Below are positions 29,550-39,993 of a DNA stretch of 64,000 nucleotides, one piece after another. Each line of letters opens with the position of its first letter. The first letter of the stretch is position 1. Both the position numbers and the translations under genes were made by a program. Source of the stretch: Planctomycetota bacterium (GTDB lineage: Bacteria > Planctomycetota > UBA1135 > GCA-002686595). The stretch covers positions 136,010 to 200,009 of the forward strand of contig NYYZ01000002.1 of assembly GCA_002686945.1 (NCBI GenBank), written 5' to 3'. The notes under the pieces are model-generated. The model ran no database searches, was not told the origin of the DNA, and was given only the letters and a program-made list of their open reading frames with translations.

Positions 29550-29756
29550 TCAGAAGTCTTCGCGCTCGAAGACCTGGTGGCCGCCCTGGCCACCCTTGTC
29601 AAAACCGTAATGGGTGGCTTCTTTCTCGTTCACCCGGTGGGGCCGGGTGAGCGCTCCCGAGCGCGGGTCACGTTGCAGGGCTTCGGGCTTGATCGCAAGG
29701 TGCGAACGGCGGACGCCCTTGCGAGCTTTTGAGGTGCGGCGCTTGGGATGGGGCAT
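29550..29756 (-). CDS. rpmF: 50S ribosomal protein L32
   Basis: MPHPKRRTSKARKGVRRSHLAI; upstream of plsX as expected. Confidence 0.88.
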   Translation of the reverse strand: MPHPKRRTSKARKGVRRSHLAIKPEALQRDPRSGALTRPHRVNEKEATHYGFDKGGQGGHQVFEREDF

Positions 29757-29992
29757 TGTTTGGAGGGGCTGGGGCCCCGGGGAATCGTTCGTGGTGGGGT
29801 TGGCAGGACTGGTTCTCCTGCCAATGAAGCGCCAGAGGGTACCCGCAGCGGAGGGAGGGGTCAAACTTCTGCCCCAAAAGAAGGACACCAGAGAGCCTAG
29901 GGAAGCTGTTCTGGGCCGTTGAGGGGCTGATCGACCCAGATCAGGCCTGCATCAGGACACGGGGCATGGCTGGCCCTGGTGGAGAGGAGTTC

Positions 29993-32689
29993 TCAACCCA
30001 GGGTTTCTATCACCCTTGCGCTGACAGCGGCAATGGCCTCAGTCAGGCCATCGGGCTTCAAGCCCTGACCCTGAGCTGCGTCAGGCCGACCGCCGCCACC
30101 ACCCCCCAAGAAACCAGCCAGGGTCTTGGCCAGTTCACCGGCGGCCAGACCCTTCTCAAGAGCGGTGCCGCCGCAAAGAACCAGGAAAGGCACCTTGCCC
30201 TCGGACTGCCCCAGGAGCGTGATGCAGTGATCCTTTGAGAATGACTTGGCCCGGACGGAAAGTTCTCGGAGCCCCGTGGCGTCGATCTCCCCCAATGACA
30301 CCACGCCCCAGAGGACGCCGTCTACTTCTGTCAAGCCGGCCTTGACCTTGTCCGCCAGCGCACCCACGTCTCCCATGGCGGCCTGCCTGGCTGACTTTCT
30401 GGCATCTTTCAGCTCACTCTGTAAGGCCGAAATGCGCTCGGGAACATCCTCAGCCGAGGACTTGAGCAGACTTTGGACCTGGTTGAGCAGAGCTCGTTGC
30501 TCGCGGAAGTGTTCCTGGGCAGATCGCCCGGCCACCGCTTCGATGCGCCGCACTCCAGCTTGTATGGCCTTTTCAGAGAGAATTGCAAAGCCACCTAGAT
30601 CGCCGCTGCGGGTGGCGTGGGTCCCGCCACAAAGTTCCATGCTCCAGCCTCCTATATCCACTACACGGACTGTGTCCGAGTATTTTTCACCAAAGAGGGC
30701 CATGACTCCGCGCTCGGTGGCCGCGTCATAGGACTCTTCGGTGGAAGCAACCACGTGGTTGGCCAAGATGGCGTCGTTGACGAGTTCCTCAATGCGATCT
30801 ATCTGTTCTGGTTTGAGGCCCTTGGGCTGACTGAAGTCAAAGCGAAGGCGGTCTGCCCCGACATAGGATCCCTGCTGGGTCACATGGTCCCCGAGCACTT
30901 CCCGCAGGGCCGTGTGCAGCAGGTGTGTAGCTGTGTGGTTTGCCCGCACACCGTGACGATGGCTGTGATCCACGGCGCAGGAAACCTCTGCTCCCGTCTC
31001 GATCACGCCCTCGCTCACACCCAGGTGCACTACAACGCCACCGACTCTTTGAGTGTCATGCACCTCGAAGGCGAAAGTGCCACTGGCGTTGGTGATTTTG
31101 CCCCGGTCACCCACCTGACCACCGCCTTCGCCATAGAAAGGCGTTGCGTCAAGCACCAACCGTTCACCGCCCCCTTGATCAGCCAGCAGGCTGAGAACAT
31201 GTCCACGGCCAGCTTCTCCCAGAAGCTCGGCGGGAGCACCAAATTCGGCACCGTGGGCCAAAGAGTCGGTCTCCTTCAGGCCCGTCAGTTCCTCTGCGGA
31301 GAGCAACTGTTTGAATGACCCTTCGCCCCTGCTGGCTGTGGAGTGGTCGTTGCGTGCAGCTTCCCAGCCTTCTGCATCGAGTTCAAGCCCTCGCTCTCGT
31401 CCGAGCAACTCAACCAGATCCTGGGGGAATCCATAGGTGGCATACAATTCATAGCTTTCGCGCCCAGGCAGCGTTGCCCCCGATTTCAGCTTGCCTGCCA
31501 GTTTCTCAAATTGCACCAAACCCCGGTCGAGGGTCTTGCGGAAGCTCTCCTCCTCGCTCTTGATTATCAGAGCAGCGTGCTCTGTGCGTTGAGCGATTTC
31601 TGGATAGGCTTTGCCCAGAATTGATGCAACAACATCCACCAATTCAAACAGGAAGGGCTCTTTAAGGTCCAGGTTCTGCAGGCCGTAGCGGCTCGCGCGC
31701 CGGATCAATCTGCGCAGTACATAACCACGGCCTTCATTAGAGGGCAGAGCGCCATCGGAAAGAGCCACCGTCACCGCCCGTACATGGTCGCCGCAGACCC
31801 TCATGGCGATGTCGACTTCAGAGTCGCCCTGGTCATACACCTTGCCCGAGAGATTCTCCAGAACCCTGAAAATCGGCTGAAAGAGGTCAGTGTCGTAGTT
31901 GGAGAGCTTGCCCTGCAAGACCCCCAGGACCCGCTCGAAACCCATTCCGGTGTCCACATGTTTCGCGGGGAGTTCAATCAGACTTCCATCGTCCATGCGA
32001 TTGAACTGCATGAAAACCAGGTTCCAGAGTTCAATGAAACGCTCATTGCCCGCATTGACGCCACACTTGGAATCTGCCCCATCGGCAGGATCTGAGTCCG
32101 GCCCTCCCCGGTCCAGATGGATTTCCGTGCAGGGGCCGCAGGGTCCCGTGTCCCCCATCTCCCAGAAGTTGTCCCTGCGGTCGAAGCGCAGGATGTGTCC
32201 GGGGTCGATGTCGGTGTTCTTGCGCCAGAGAGCTTCCGCTTCTAGGTCTGGACCCAGGCCGTCCTTCTCGTCGCCGGCAAAGACTGTGACCCAAAGCCGT
32301 TCCTTGGGCATACCCCAGACCTCGGTCAGGATCTCCCATGCCCAGGTGATTGCATCCTCCTTGAAGTAGTCTCCAAAGGACCAATTACCCAGCATCTCAA
32401 AGAAGGTGTGGTGGTACGTGTCAACCCCAACCTCTTCAAGGTCGTTATGCTTGCCCTGCACCCTGATGCATTTTTGCGCGTCCACGGCTCGGCGGTAGTC
32501 ACGCTTGCCCGTGCCAAGGAACACATCCTTGAACTGGTTCATGCCCGCGTTGGTGAAAAGCAGTGTTGGGTCATCCTTGGGGAAGACCGGCGAGGAGGGC
32601 ACGCTCTTGTGGCCGCGTTCAATAAAGTAGTCCAGGAAGGACTGACGAATGGCCGCGGAACTGGTGTCTTGAAGAGTGCTGCCTTGCAT
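29993..32689 (-). CDS. alaS: alanine--tRNA ligase
   Basis: FLDYFIERGHKSVPSSPVFPKDDPTLLFTNAGMNQFKDVFLG; VRANHTATHLLHTALREVLG; WSMELCGGTHATRSGDLG. Confidence 0.98.
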   Translation of the reverse strand: MQGSTLQDTSSAAIRQSFLDYFIERGHKSVPSSPVFPKDDPTLLFTNAGMNQFKDVFLGTGKRDYRRAVDAQKCIRVQGKHNDLEEVGVDTYHHTFFEMLGNWSFGDYFKEDAITWAWEILTEVWGMPKERLWVTVFAGDEKDGLGPDLEAEALWRKNTDIDPGHILRFDRRDNFWEMGDTGPCGPCTEIHLDRGGPDSDPADGADSKCGVNAGNERFIELWNLVFMQFNRMDDGSLIELPAKHVDTGMGFERVLGVLQGKLSNYDTDLFQPIFRVLENLSGKVYDQGDSEVDIAMRVCGDHVRAVTVALSDGALPSNEGRGYVLRRLIRRASRYGLQNLDLKEPFLFELVDVVASILGKAYPEIAQRTEHAALIIKSEEESFRKTLDRGLVQFEKLAGKLKSGATLPGRESYELYATYGFPQDLVELLGRERGLELDAEGWEAARNDHSTASRGEGSFKQLLSAEELTGLKETDSLAHGAEFGAPAELLGEAGRGHVLSLLADQGGGERLVLDATPFYGEGGGQVGDRGKITNASGTFAFEVHDTQRVGGVVVHLGVSEGVIETGAEVSCAVDHSHRHGVRANHTATHLLHTALREVLGDHVTQQGSYVGADRLRFDFSQPKGLKPEQIDRIEELVNDAILANHVVASTEESYDAATERGVMALFGEKYSDTVRVVDIGGWSMELCGGTHATRSGDLGGFAILSEKAIQAGVRRIEAVAGRSAQEHFREQRALLNQVQSLLKSSAEDVPERISALQSELKDARKSARQAAMGDVGALADKVKAGLTEVDGVLWGVVSLGEIDATGLRELSVRAKSFSKDHCITLLGQSEGKVPFLVLCGGTALEKGLAAGELAKTLAGFLGGGGGGRPDAAQGQGLKPDGLTEAIAAVSARVIETLG

Positions 32690-32903
32690 GGCTCAGGGTA
32701 GGCCGTTGAGGATGGGCTCGAGTCTGGTTAGAGGACCAGGGGCGCGGCGTACGGTGCTCGCTGCGCCCCCAAGCAGGGTGTCAATGGTGCAGCATAGAGT
32801 GTCCATGGTGCCCACTTCAGGTCCTCGGGCAGGATGTCTTGCCCAAACTCTGCCGGAAACGGCAGGCCTGGGCAGGCAGTTGAAAGGTGTCATAGGAACG
32901 ATC

Positions 32904-32930
32904 CGGGGGCGAGGTGCCCTCGCCCCCGGA
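32904..32930 (-). terminator. GC-rich stem-loop downstream of recA
   Basis: CCGGGGGCGAGG-TGC-CCTCGCCCCCGG, 12-bp perfect stem; no long T-run. Confidence 0.5.
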
Positions 32931-32941
32931 GCCCTGGAACA

Positions 32942-34132
32942 TCAGGCCTTGCCACTAGCAGCGGTTTGTGCCTTCTCGGGGCTCGGCTCCGTGGGCTTCT
33001 CGGCCTTCTCATCCGGTACCGCCTTGGCCTTTGCAGTGCTCTTGGGGACCTCCTCATCGGGCTGGGGAGCCCATTTGGAGAAGATCGCCTCCTCAATCAC
33101 TGCGGCCAGATCCGGGTTGTCAATCAAGAAGGTGCGTGATCGCTCCATACCCTGGCCCAGGCGGATTTCTCCGTCTTTGGGGTGCTTGAGGCTGAACCAG
33201 GTGCCGCTCTTGAGCACGATGCCAGCCTTTTGCCCCAGGTCGAGCAACTCGCCTTCCTTGCTGATTCCCTGGTTGTAGAGGATGTCGAATTCGACCTTGC
33301 GAAAGGGAGGCGCCAGCTTGTTCTTGACCACCGTCACCTTGGTGCGGTTGCCCACCACCTCTTCGCCAGCCTTGAGCTGACCGATACGACGGATATCCAG
33401 GCGCACCGAGCTGTAGAATTTCAGCGCCCGACCACCGGTGGTGGTTTCGGGGCTGCCGAACATGACCCCGATTTTTTCGCGGATCTGGTTGATGAAGATC
33501 ACCAGGCAGTTGGACTTGGCTATGGCTCCAGTCAGCTTGCGCAGACCCTGGCTCATCAGTCGCGCGTGCAAACCCACAAAGGAGTCCCCCATCTCGCCTT
33601 CGATTTCCGCCCGTGGTACCAGTGCAGCCACCGAATCGATGACCACCATGTCCACAGCGTTGGAACGCACCAAAGCCTCGACGATTTCCAGGCCCTGTTC
33701 ACCCGTGTCGGGTTGAGAAACCAAAAGGTCATCCAGCTGAACGCCCAAACGGCGGGCATAGGTGGGATCCAGCGCGTGCTCCGCGTCCACAAAGGCGCAG
33801 ATGCCGCCCGTCTTTTGGGCGCTGGCGATGGCGTGCAGGGTCAAGGTCGTCTTGCCAGAACTCTCCGGGCCATAGACCTCGACTACCCGACCGCGGGGCA
33901 ATCCCTTGCCGCCAAGGGCCAGATCGAGGGTCACCGATCCGGTCGAAATGCCGGACACATCGCGCATTTGGTTAGCCTGGTCGCCCAAGCGCATAATCGA
34001 GCCCGTGCCGTAGGCTCTTTCGATTTCACCGAGGGCCGCAGCCAATGCCTTGTCCCGTGCAGCTCCTTGAATCGGTGCCCCAAGTGGCCCGGAGGCACCC
34101 GAGTTGGGGCCAGTTCCTTTCTTCTTGCTCAT
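32942..34132 (-). CDS. recA: recombinase RecA
   Basis: [58 protein letters not shown]. Confidence 0.99.
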   Translation of the reverse strand: MSKKKGTGPNSGASGPLGAPIQGAARDKALAAALGEIERAYGTGSIMRLGDQANQMRDVSGISTGSVTLDLALGGKGLPRGRVVEVYGPESSGKTTLTLHAIASAQKTGGICAFVDAEHALDPTYARRLGVQLDDLLVSQPDTGEQGLEIVEALVRSNAVDMVVIDSVAALVPRAEIEGEMGDSFVGLHARLMSQGLRKLTGAIAKSNCLVIFINQIREKIGVMFGSPETTTGGRALKFYSSVRLDIRRIGQLKAGEEVVGNRTKVTVVKNKLAPPFRKVEFDILYNQGISKEGELLDLGQKAGIVLKSGTWFSLKHPKDGEIRLGQGMERSRTFLIDNPDLAAVIEEAIFSKWAPQPDEEVPKSTAKAKAVPDEKAEKPTEPSPEKAQTAASGKA

Positions 34133-34376
34133 AGTCGTGTTTAACTTCGTCTCATGGATCTCGCGGTGCCTGCCACAGAATCAACTTTCGGTTGGTAAAC
34201 CGGTCTTCAGCCCCCGAGCCTAGCAGTCTGGACCCGAGGAAGGAACCAGGAACTAACTAGACGTTTGGCGATCCCTCAGGTTTCACCCCTGGGTTGAGAT
34301 TCTTCTGGGTCGCCCGCAGCGGCCCCCCTCTGGGACGCTCCCTCCCAGGGCACCTCGCACCCCAACGGAGGGCACC

Positions 34377-36446
34377 CTATCTTGCGCCGAAGGTCACCAC
34401 CCCCACATCGGTCACGCTACCCGCCGGGCCCACCCGCACGGTTTGCTCCGTGCGCCTGAAGGCCAAAACCGAGTTCGGCACGAGGAAATCAAACGAGAAG
34501 CGCCAGTCCTCGTCCATGGAGTCGCTAAAAGGGGCTGCAGTCTCCTGGAGCAAGTGCTCTGGGAGGTCTGCCGGCCAAGCGTGAACAACCCGGCGGGGGG
34601 GGGCCCCGGGAGCGTTTCGGCCCGTGCCGTAGATGGCTGCCGCCCGTTCCGCGTGCACGTGCACGGTCTCTCCCGGTCCAAGGGTGGCCTCACCGATGGC
34701 GATCAGCCAATCACCCTTTCCATCGTGCCCCTTGGAGGCTCCATCGCGGCCGTGGAATCGATAGAGGTACTCGCCGGGGCTCACGGCCAACTCCCCCACG
34801 AGTCGGCCCTTGTCATCGAGACGGCAAGTGGCGCTCAAGCTTCCGCCGGCTCCGAACACACGAAATCCATTCCTGTTGCCCAATTCGATTCCCGGATCAG
34901 CAGTGATCAGCACTCGAGTGCGCTGCTTGGCATCCACGATCACCACATCGAGAGTGATCGTGGTGTCTTCCGAAAGATCGAAAGTTCGACCGATCTCTCC
35001 GGGGAGCCTGCTGAGTCCCTGTTCCTTGCCAGTTTGTCCGGGCAGGCGGAACTCCCTGGGGACCTGCACCCAAAGTTGGACCTCGCCTTCTTGGAGCTGC
35101 AAGCGAAGGGTATCCTCGGCGTAACGCCAAGGAATCCTCTCCCCCAGAAAACCGAAGAGCCCCTTGCCCGTGGTACTGATGTTCAGCTGGCTGATCCCGA
35201 AGTAAGCCGGATCGAGATCTAGCTCATTCCCTTCCATGTCAAGAAAACGGGTCCGGAGGGTCAGCTCATGCCCCTCAACCTCCTGGATGGGCACCACCCG
35301 ATCTCGGCTCTTGGGCAATGTGACCCGTGCCTGACCAAACCTCAAGCAGCCCTCATCCGACAGCCATTGCCCGCGCAACAAGTACTTACCCGGGGGCAAC
35401 CCGCTGACCCGGGCAATGCCATCCCCATTAGCAGACGCCTGAGCCACAGTGGAGTGGTAGGCCTCCATGTGCCCAGTTGGGCCCATGGCCCAGCCATTGC
35501 TCAGCACGCGCAAACTGGCCCCGTGGGCATCGCCCGGGAAAACCGCCACCAAAACAGGCCCACTGCTGCCCCCCACCACGATGCGCTTGGTCTTTCCGGC
35601 TTGCACCATAAAAATACCCGAGAGCTTGCGGGTGGGTTGGGGCGCGCCCGAGCCAAAACCAGCCTCGATGGCCTTGGCCCAGGATTCATGGGCTGGAACA
35701 GGAATCACCCCCGGGGCCCTTCGGATTGCCCAGCGCAAATCGCGCTTCGCATCCACACGCAGCCAGTCAATCTGCCCATCGGCATCGGGAGAAAGCACGC
35801 GCTCTGCCACCGGCCAGGCGCGGCGCGTGTCGCTCGCGAGCTCTTTCATCCAAAGGGGAATCAGAAGCGGATAGGGCGGCAAAACCTCAAGGGCTCCGGA
35901 CAAAGCAGCCCGGGCTTTACCGGAGTCAGTCGGCCTCAGCTTCCCCACCAGGTCCAAATCCTCCAGCCCCGGACCATCGAGCAAACGCACGATGGCCTCG
36001 GTGGGAATGTCTTTGGGAGGTCCTGCAAAACGCAGTTCGACTCTTCCCGTGGGAGGGACCCGGACCACGAGGGGCGAGGTAGAACTCTCCTCCAGCAGAA
36101 AAGCCCACTCAGACTCAGCCCCCCGTTGCAGTTCCAAATAAATTGGCAGGGCCAGGGACGTGCGCAAGATCCCACCGGAGTTGACCAATCCACTCTCAAT
36201 CTGGCAGCTCCCATTGACCGCTTTCCACTCCATGGCCCCGGGGTCTGGGAGTCCCTCCACTTGGATTTCGAGATCACCCACCACGCGACCGCCAATGGAA
36301 GCAATTGAACCGGCATCTCTAGCCGTCGAAGGAGGCTCGGCCGTCTTTGACCGGAGCGATTCTGCGGTTTCTGTCTCCGGCCAAAGAACCCAAGCAGAGC
36401 CCACGATAAGGGCTGCGAGGAGGAGCAGGCGTCTTGGGTCTTGCAT
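34377..36446 (-). CDS. large membrane-anchored/exported hypothetical protein with beta-rich domains
   Basis: N-terminal MQDPRRLLLLAALIVGSAWVLW; GKYLLRGQWLSDEG and PGEYLYRFHGRDG resemble carboxypeptidase-regulatory-like repeats; start uncertain. Confidence 0.6.
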   Translation of the reverse strand: MQDPRRLLLLAALIVGSAWVLWPETETAESLRSKTAEPPSTARDAGSIASIGGRVVGDLEIQVEGLPDPGAMEWKAVNGSCQIESGLVNSGGILRTSLALPIYLELQRGAESEWAFLLEESSTSPLVVRVPPTGRVELRFAGPPKDIPTEAIVRLLDGPGLEDLDLVGKLRPTDSGKARAALSGALEVLPPYPLLIPLWMKELASDTRRAWPVAERVLSPDADGQIDWLRVDAKRDLRWAIRRAPGVIPVPAHESWAKAIEAGFGSGAPQPTRKLSGIFMVQAGKTKRIVVGGSSGPVLVAVFPGDAHGASLRVLSNGWAMGPTGHMEAYHSTVAQASANGDGIARVSGLPPGKYLLRGQWLSDEGCLRFGQARVTLPKSRDRVVPIQEVEGHELTLRTRFLDMEGNELDLDPAYFGISQLNISTTGKGLFGFLGERIPWRYAEDTLRLQLQEGEVQLWVQVPREFRLPGQTGKEQGLSRLPGEIGRTFDLSEDTTITLDVVIVDAKQRTRVLITADPGIELGNRNGFRVFGAGGSLSATCRLDDKGRLVGELAVSPGEYLYRFHGRDGASKGHDGKGDWLIAIGEATLGPGETVHVHAERAAAIYGTGRNAPGAPPRRVVHAWPADLPEHLLQETAAPFSDSMDEDWRFSFDFLVPNSVLAFRRTEQTVRVGPAGSVTDVGVVTFGAR

Positions 36447-36506
36447 GGCAGGCATTTGGCTTGGATCTCTGGGGGCGAAGCAATAAATGGACCGACTCAC
36501 GCGGAT

Positions 36507-37325
36507 CTAGGGTCCACAGAGGATGATTCGATGGTGCCAGTGATCGGTCTCTGCCTCTGCTTCGACTCTGCCCCAGGCATCAGCGAGAACGCCACCCCAT
36601 ACATTGTAGCCGTCCGCTCTGCCTTCCGTGTGGCAAGTCACGGCAAGCATGAAGTGGTATTCATTTTGCTCTGAGGCTGGATCACTGACCGTCGGATTTG
36701 ACTCTTCGATCTGGAATTGTCCATCCCCAGTCACGGTGGTGATGGGCACAGTCACAGCCACTCCACCGATAATGGGGACAGTGAGCGAGCCATGACCCTT
36801 GGACCCCGTAGCCCGCGCGAATTGTCCGACAATCTGTTCACTGTATAATTCCCCGATGTTGTGGTTGATATGAGTGCCGATGATCGAGGCGATCATGCTG
36901 TCGTCCTCCAACTCCGCTATTCCTCCGTTGTACCGCATCTCAAATCCAGCCTCGACCTCACCGCGCCAGTTCGTCCACTGGGGATAGAACTTCCACTGCT
37001 CATACAGGTACCCCGTAGCGCCCACATAGGCGCTCGCTTCAATGCCGGGAGCAGCGTCCCCGACCTCCAGCTCGGTGTATCCCCAGGCCCAACTCGCCTG
37101 AACATTCCACTTAGCCCATCCAACCGGAAGCAGGCCCCCATAAATGCCTTCACTGCCTACCTCAAAATCCGTTTCAAAGTGCAATTGAGTTTGCCTCCAA
37201 TGGGGGGGAGCCCAGAACGGCGTTGCGGGGTCATACCCCGGAAGCTGAGGACTGGCGGTCACGCCTTGAGACAGAAAAACAGACAGGACGAAGATCAGAC
37301 TGGTAGCTGCAAGAGCATGTTTCAT
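36507..37325 (-). CDS. secreted hypothetical protein
   Basis: Signal peptide MKHALAATSLIFVLSVFLSQGVTA; aromatic/beta-rich mature region. Confidence 0.6.
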   Translation of the reverse strand: MKHALAATSLIFVLSVFLSQGVTASPQLPGYDPATPFWAPPHWRQTQLHFETDFEVGSEGIYGGLLPVGWAKWNVQASWAWGYTELEVGDAAPGIEASAYVGATGYLYEQWKFYPQWTNWRGEVEAGFEMRYNGGIAELEDDSMIASIIGTHINHNIGELYSEQIVGQFARATGSKGHGSLTVPIIGGVAVTVPITTVTGDGQFQIEESNPTVSDPASEQNEYHFMLAVTCHTEGRADGYNVWGGVLADAWGRVEAEAETDHWHHRIILCGP

Positions 37326-37636
37326 GGTGCTTCCGGGTAGATTTGATTGAGTGAGTGGTTGCCCGACCGGCATCGCATTTCGCGGGGCTGGTCGACACGA
37401 AAAAGGTACCCAGCCCTGGTCCTGGGACTCGCCTAAGATGGCAACAAGGTTCCACATGCCCCCCCCCCTCCATCATTCCTAAGCCATTGCTCACACCCAT
37501 GTTAGGCGTCTTGGGATTTACAGGGGGCCTACCCCGGGCTGCAACTCGCTGCTTGCAAAATCGCAGATTCGAGGAGTTCTGCTTTGCGCGAGACAAAGCC
37601 CATGAACACTTTTGGCTTGTGGATAACTCTCAGCCC

Positions 37637-38536
37637 CTAAACCGTCACGATGCTCAACAGCTCGTTGTAGCGCTCGTCGATTTCGGCTCTGGTGCGGGAC
37701 CCGATGTCTTCCACGCTAAACCCCTGCACGCAGAAGCTCGCCGTAATCGTGCCGTGCACCATGGCCCGGCGCAGGACGCTGGGCTCGATTGAATCGGCTT
37801 CGGCCACGGCGCCCATGAAACCACCAGCAAAGCAGTCTCCAGCACCGGTTGGGTCCACCACCGTTCCTACCGGGTATGCGGGCAGGGCGAAGTGCACGTT
37901 TTCGCCCATCAGGAAGGCACCATGTTCGCCCTTCTTGACGATCACATAGCGAGGACCCATGCCCAGCACTTGCTGCGCCGCAAGGATCAGGTTGTCCTCG
38001 CCCGTGAGCATGCGCGCTTCTTCATCGTTCAGGATAAGACCATCGATGCGGCGGATCAAACCCTTGAGATCGTCTAGGGCGATATCCAGCCAGAGATTCA
38101 TCGTGTCCGCCATCACAAACGTGGGCGCGTCCACCTGGTCCAGCGCACGGGCCTGCACCGCTGGCGCGGCATTGGCCAAGAAGACGAACTTGGCATTCCT
38201 GGATTGCTCTGGCACCTTGGGATCAAAGTGCTCAAGGACATTCAGTTCCGTGAAAGTCGTATGGCGTGTATTCCAGTCCGGCTCGTAGCGACCGCCCCAG
38301 CGAAATGTCTTGCCGTCCACCTGTTCGACTCCTGTGCAGTCCACACCCTTCGAGCGCATCATGGCCAGGTCCTCTTCCCGGAAATCCTGGCCCACCACTC
38401 CCACCAAGGCCGGCTTGGTGTAGAAGGCCGAGGCCAGAGAGAAGTACATGGCAGACCCGCCGAGTGCGTTGTCCCGCTGGCCAAATGCAGTTTCGACCGT
38501 GTCGTAGGCTAGGGTTCCGATTACGAGCAGGCTCAT
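37637..38536 (-). CDS. PfkB family carbohydrate/nucleoside kinase
   Basis: GGSAMYFSLASAF; LILNDEEARMLTGE; VVDPTGAGDCFAGGFMGAV. Confidence 0.92.
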   Translation of the reverse strand: MSLLVIGTLAYDTVETAFGQRDNALGGSAMYFSLASAFYTKPALVGVVGQDFREEDLAMMRSKGVDCTGVEQVDGKTFRWGGRYEPDWNTRHTTFTELNVLEHFDPKVPEQSRNAKFVFLANAAPAVQARALDQVDAPTFVMADTMNLWLDIALDDLKGLIRRIDGLILNDEEARMLTGEDNLILAAQQVLGMGPRYVIVKKGEHGAFLMGENVHFALPAYPVGTVVDPTGAGDCFAGGFMGAVAEADSIEPSVLRRAMVHGTITASFCVQGFSVEDIGSRTRAEIDERYNELLSIVTV

Positions 38537-38643
38537 GGATGGGGACTGGCTGGGAGAGTTGAAGACAGGCTAGGTATTGGGCCGAACGCTTGATTGCCCG
38601 GTAGTTCCAGGGGCGAGCATTGAAAGCTACCGATCTGAAGAGG

Positions 38644-39993
38644 TCAAGGGCTGGAGACGGTCGTGGAGTCTTCTGGCCCGATTGGAGGATCCTGATGGTT
38701 GGTTTCGGACGTTGATTGGCTCCCCGGAGAATTCCCCACCACGGGTTCGCCCTTGGCCGCTGCTCTGAACTCCTGGCGCATTTCTCGCCCTCCGGGCAGG
38801 AGGCTGGCCAGACCACCGATCAGTCCAACCGCCAACAACTCAAGGCGCCAGGCCAGGCTTGTCCCGACTCCCAGAGCCCAGGATCCCCCCGCCATGCGGA
38901 ACAGGCCCCCAAAGAGGATCTCGCCCACCCCGAGTCCACCCGGCGCCAATGGAATCGCGCTGAGGGTATTGGCCACTGTGCTGATCACCAGGATCTGGAG
39001 GAAGCTGATCTCTTCTCCCAGCCCTCGGGCCAGCCAGAAAATCGCCAGGGCGCTGGTGAAATGGTTGGCGAAAGAGAGGCCCAGGGAACAGAGAACGACC
39101 TTGGGCCGCTGGGCCAGCTCTTGTCCGACCCGATCCAGGTCCACCAAGATCGATCCCTTCGGCAGGCGTTGGAGACGCTCTTGCAAGCGCAGCCAACGGC
39201 GTGGCCCCTCCAGGGAGTAGATCACCCAGGCGAGAGTCAGTCCTGCTGCAGCAGCAGCTACCGGCAGGCGCAGGCTCTCGAAGCGCAAGTCGCTGATGGA
39301 CACCGCGGCCAGGGCCACCAATGTCATGGCCCAGAGCCCAAAGACTCGATCCGCCACCACCGTAACCACCGCTGCGCTGCGTCGTTCTGGATGGCCCCGG
39401 GCAGCGATCCAACCGCGGGCAAGATCGCCGCCGGAAAGACCTGGCAGGATCACATTGAAGAACAGGCCGGTATAGGTGATACGCAGGGCGTTCAACCACG
39501 AGGTGGGACAGCCTGCCGCGTGCAGCAGCAACCACCAGCGAGTGTTGATCAGCAGGGTCGCAAACATGAGAGCGGCGAGCCCCAGGGGCAGAGCGTTTCC
39601 GTCGGCGCTCTTGAGGATGCTGCTCAACCCGGGCCGCACTTCGACACCATCCAGCTCGATTCCGTCGATCGAGCCCTTGCCTTCCTCACCCACCTGAATC
39701 GTCAGGGTGCTTCCGCTGGAGAGTTCCGGAAGCAGGGCCCCTATTTCCGCTGGAGGCGCGGCCTCTGGCTCGAACTCGATGTCGCCCTTGAGTTCCTTGC
39801 CGCGCCAGTTGCCCTCCAGCAGTGAAAGGGGTGCGCTCCAAGTGACCGGAACGCCCCCATCCTTGGATGCACGCAGAACCAGGTGGTCCCCTAGAGAGAC
39901 CTGGGCCAGGGCATACCAAAGGAACGAGAGGGCCAAAGCGATGCCCACCCAACGCATCCAAGAGCGGCTCGAGGCACTGGATTGCTCAGACAT
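38644..39993 (-). CDS. lysylphosphatidylglycerol synthase-like (UPF0104/AglD) membrane protein
   Basis: TYTGLFFNVILPGLSGGDLARGWIAARGHPERRSAAVVTVVADRVFGL; IPLAPGGLGVGEILFG. Confidence 0.85.
   Translation of the reverse strand: MSEQSSASSRSWMRWVGIALALSFLWYALAQVSLGDHLVLRASKDGGVPVTWSAPLSLLEGNWRGKELKGDIEFEPEAAPPAEIGALLPELSSGSTLTIQVGEEGKGSIDGIELDGVEVRPGLSSILKSADGNALPLGLAALMFATLLINTRWWLLLHAAGCPTSWLNALRITYTGLFFNVILPGLSGGDLARGWIAARGHPERRSAAVVTVVADRVFGLWAMTLVALAAVSISDLRFESLRLPVAAAAAGLTLAWVIYSLEGPRRWLRLQERLQRLPKGSILVDLDRVGQELAQRPKVVLCSLGLSFANHFTSALAIFWLARGLGEEISFLQILVISTVANTLSAIPLAPGGLGVGEILFGGLFRMAGGSWALGVGTSLAWRLELLAVGLIGGLASLLPGGREMRQEFRAAAKGEPVVGNSPGSQSTSETNHQDPPIGPEDSTTVSSP

Noticed and set aside
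32760-32815. Short direct repeat GTGTCAATGGTG / GTGTCCATGGTG
   Set aside because: Two imperfect copies only; no regular spacing or other repeats; likely chance.
33182-34144. 320-aa plus-strand ORF
   Set aside because: Lies entirely antisense to recA; no motif; GC-shadow ORF.
35268-36308. 346-aa plus-strand ORF
   Set aside because: Antisense to the 34377-36446 exported protein, His/Pro/Gln-rich, no signal or motif.
38716-39825. 369-aa plus-strand ORF
   Set aside because: Antisense to the UPF0104-like membrane protein; low-complexity Gln/His/Gly composition.
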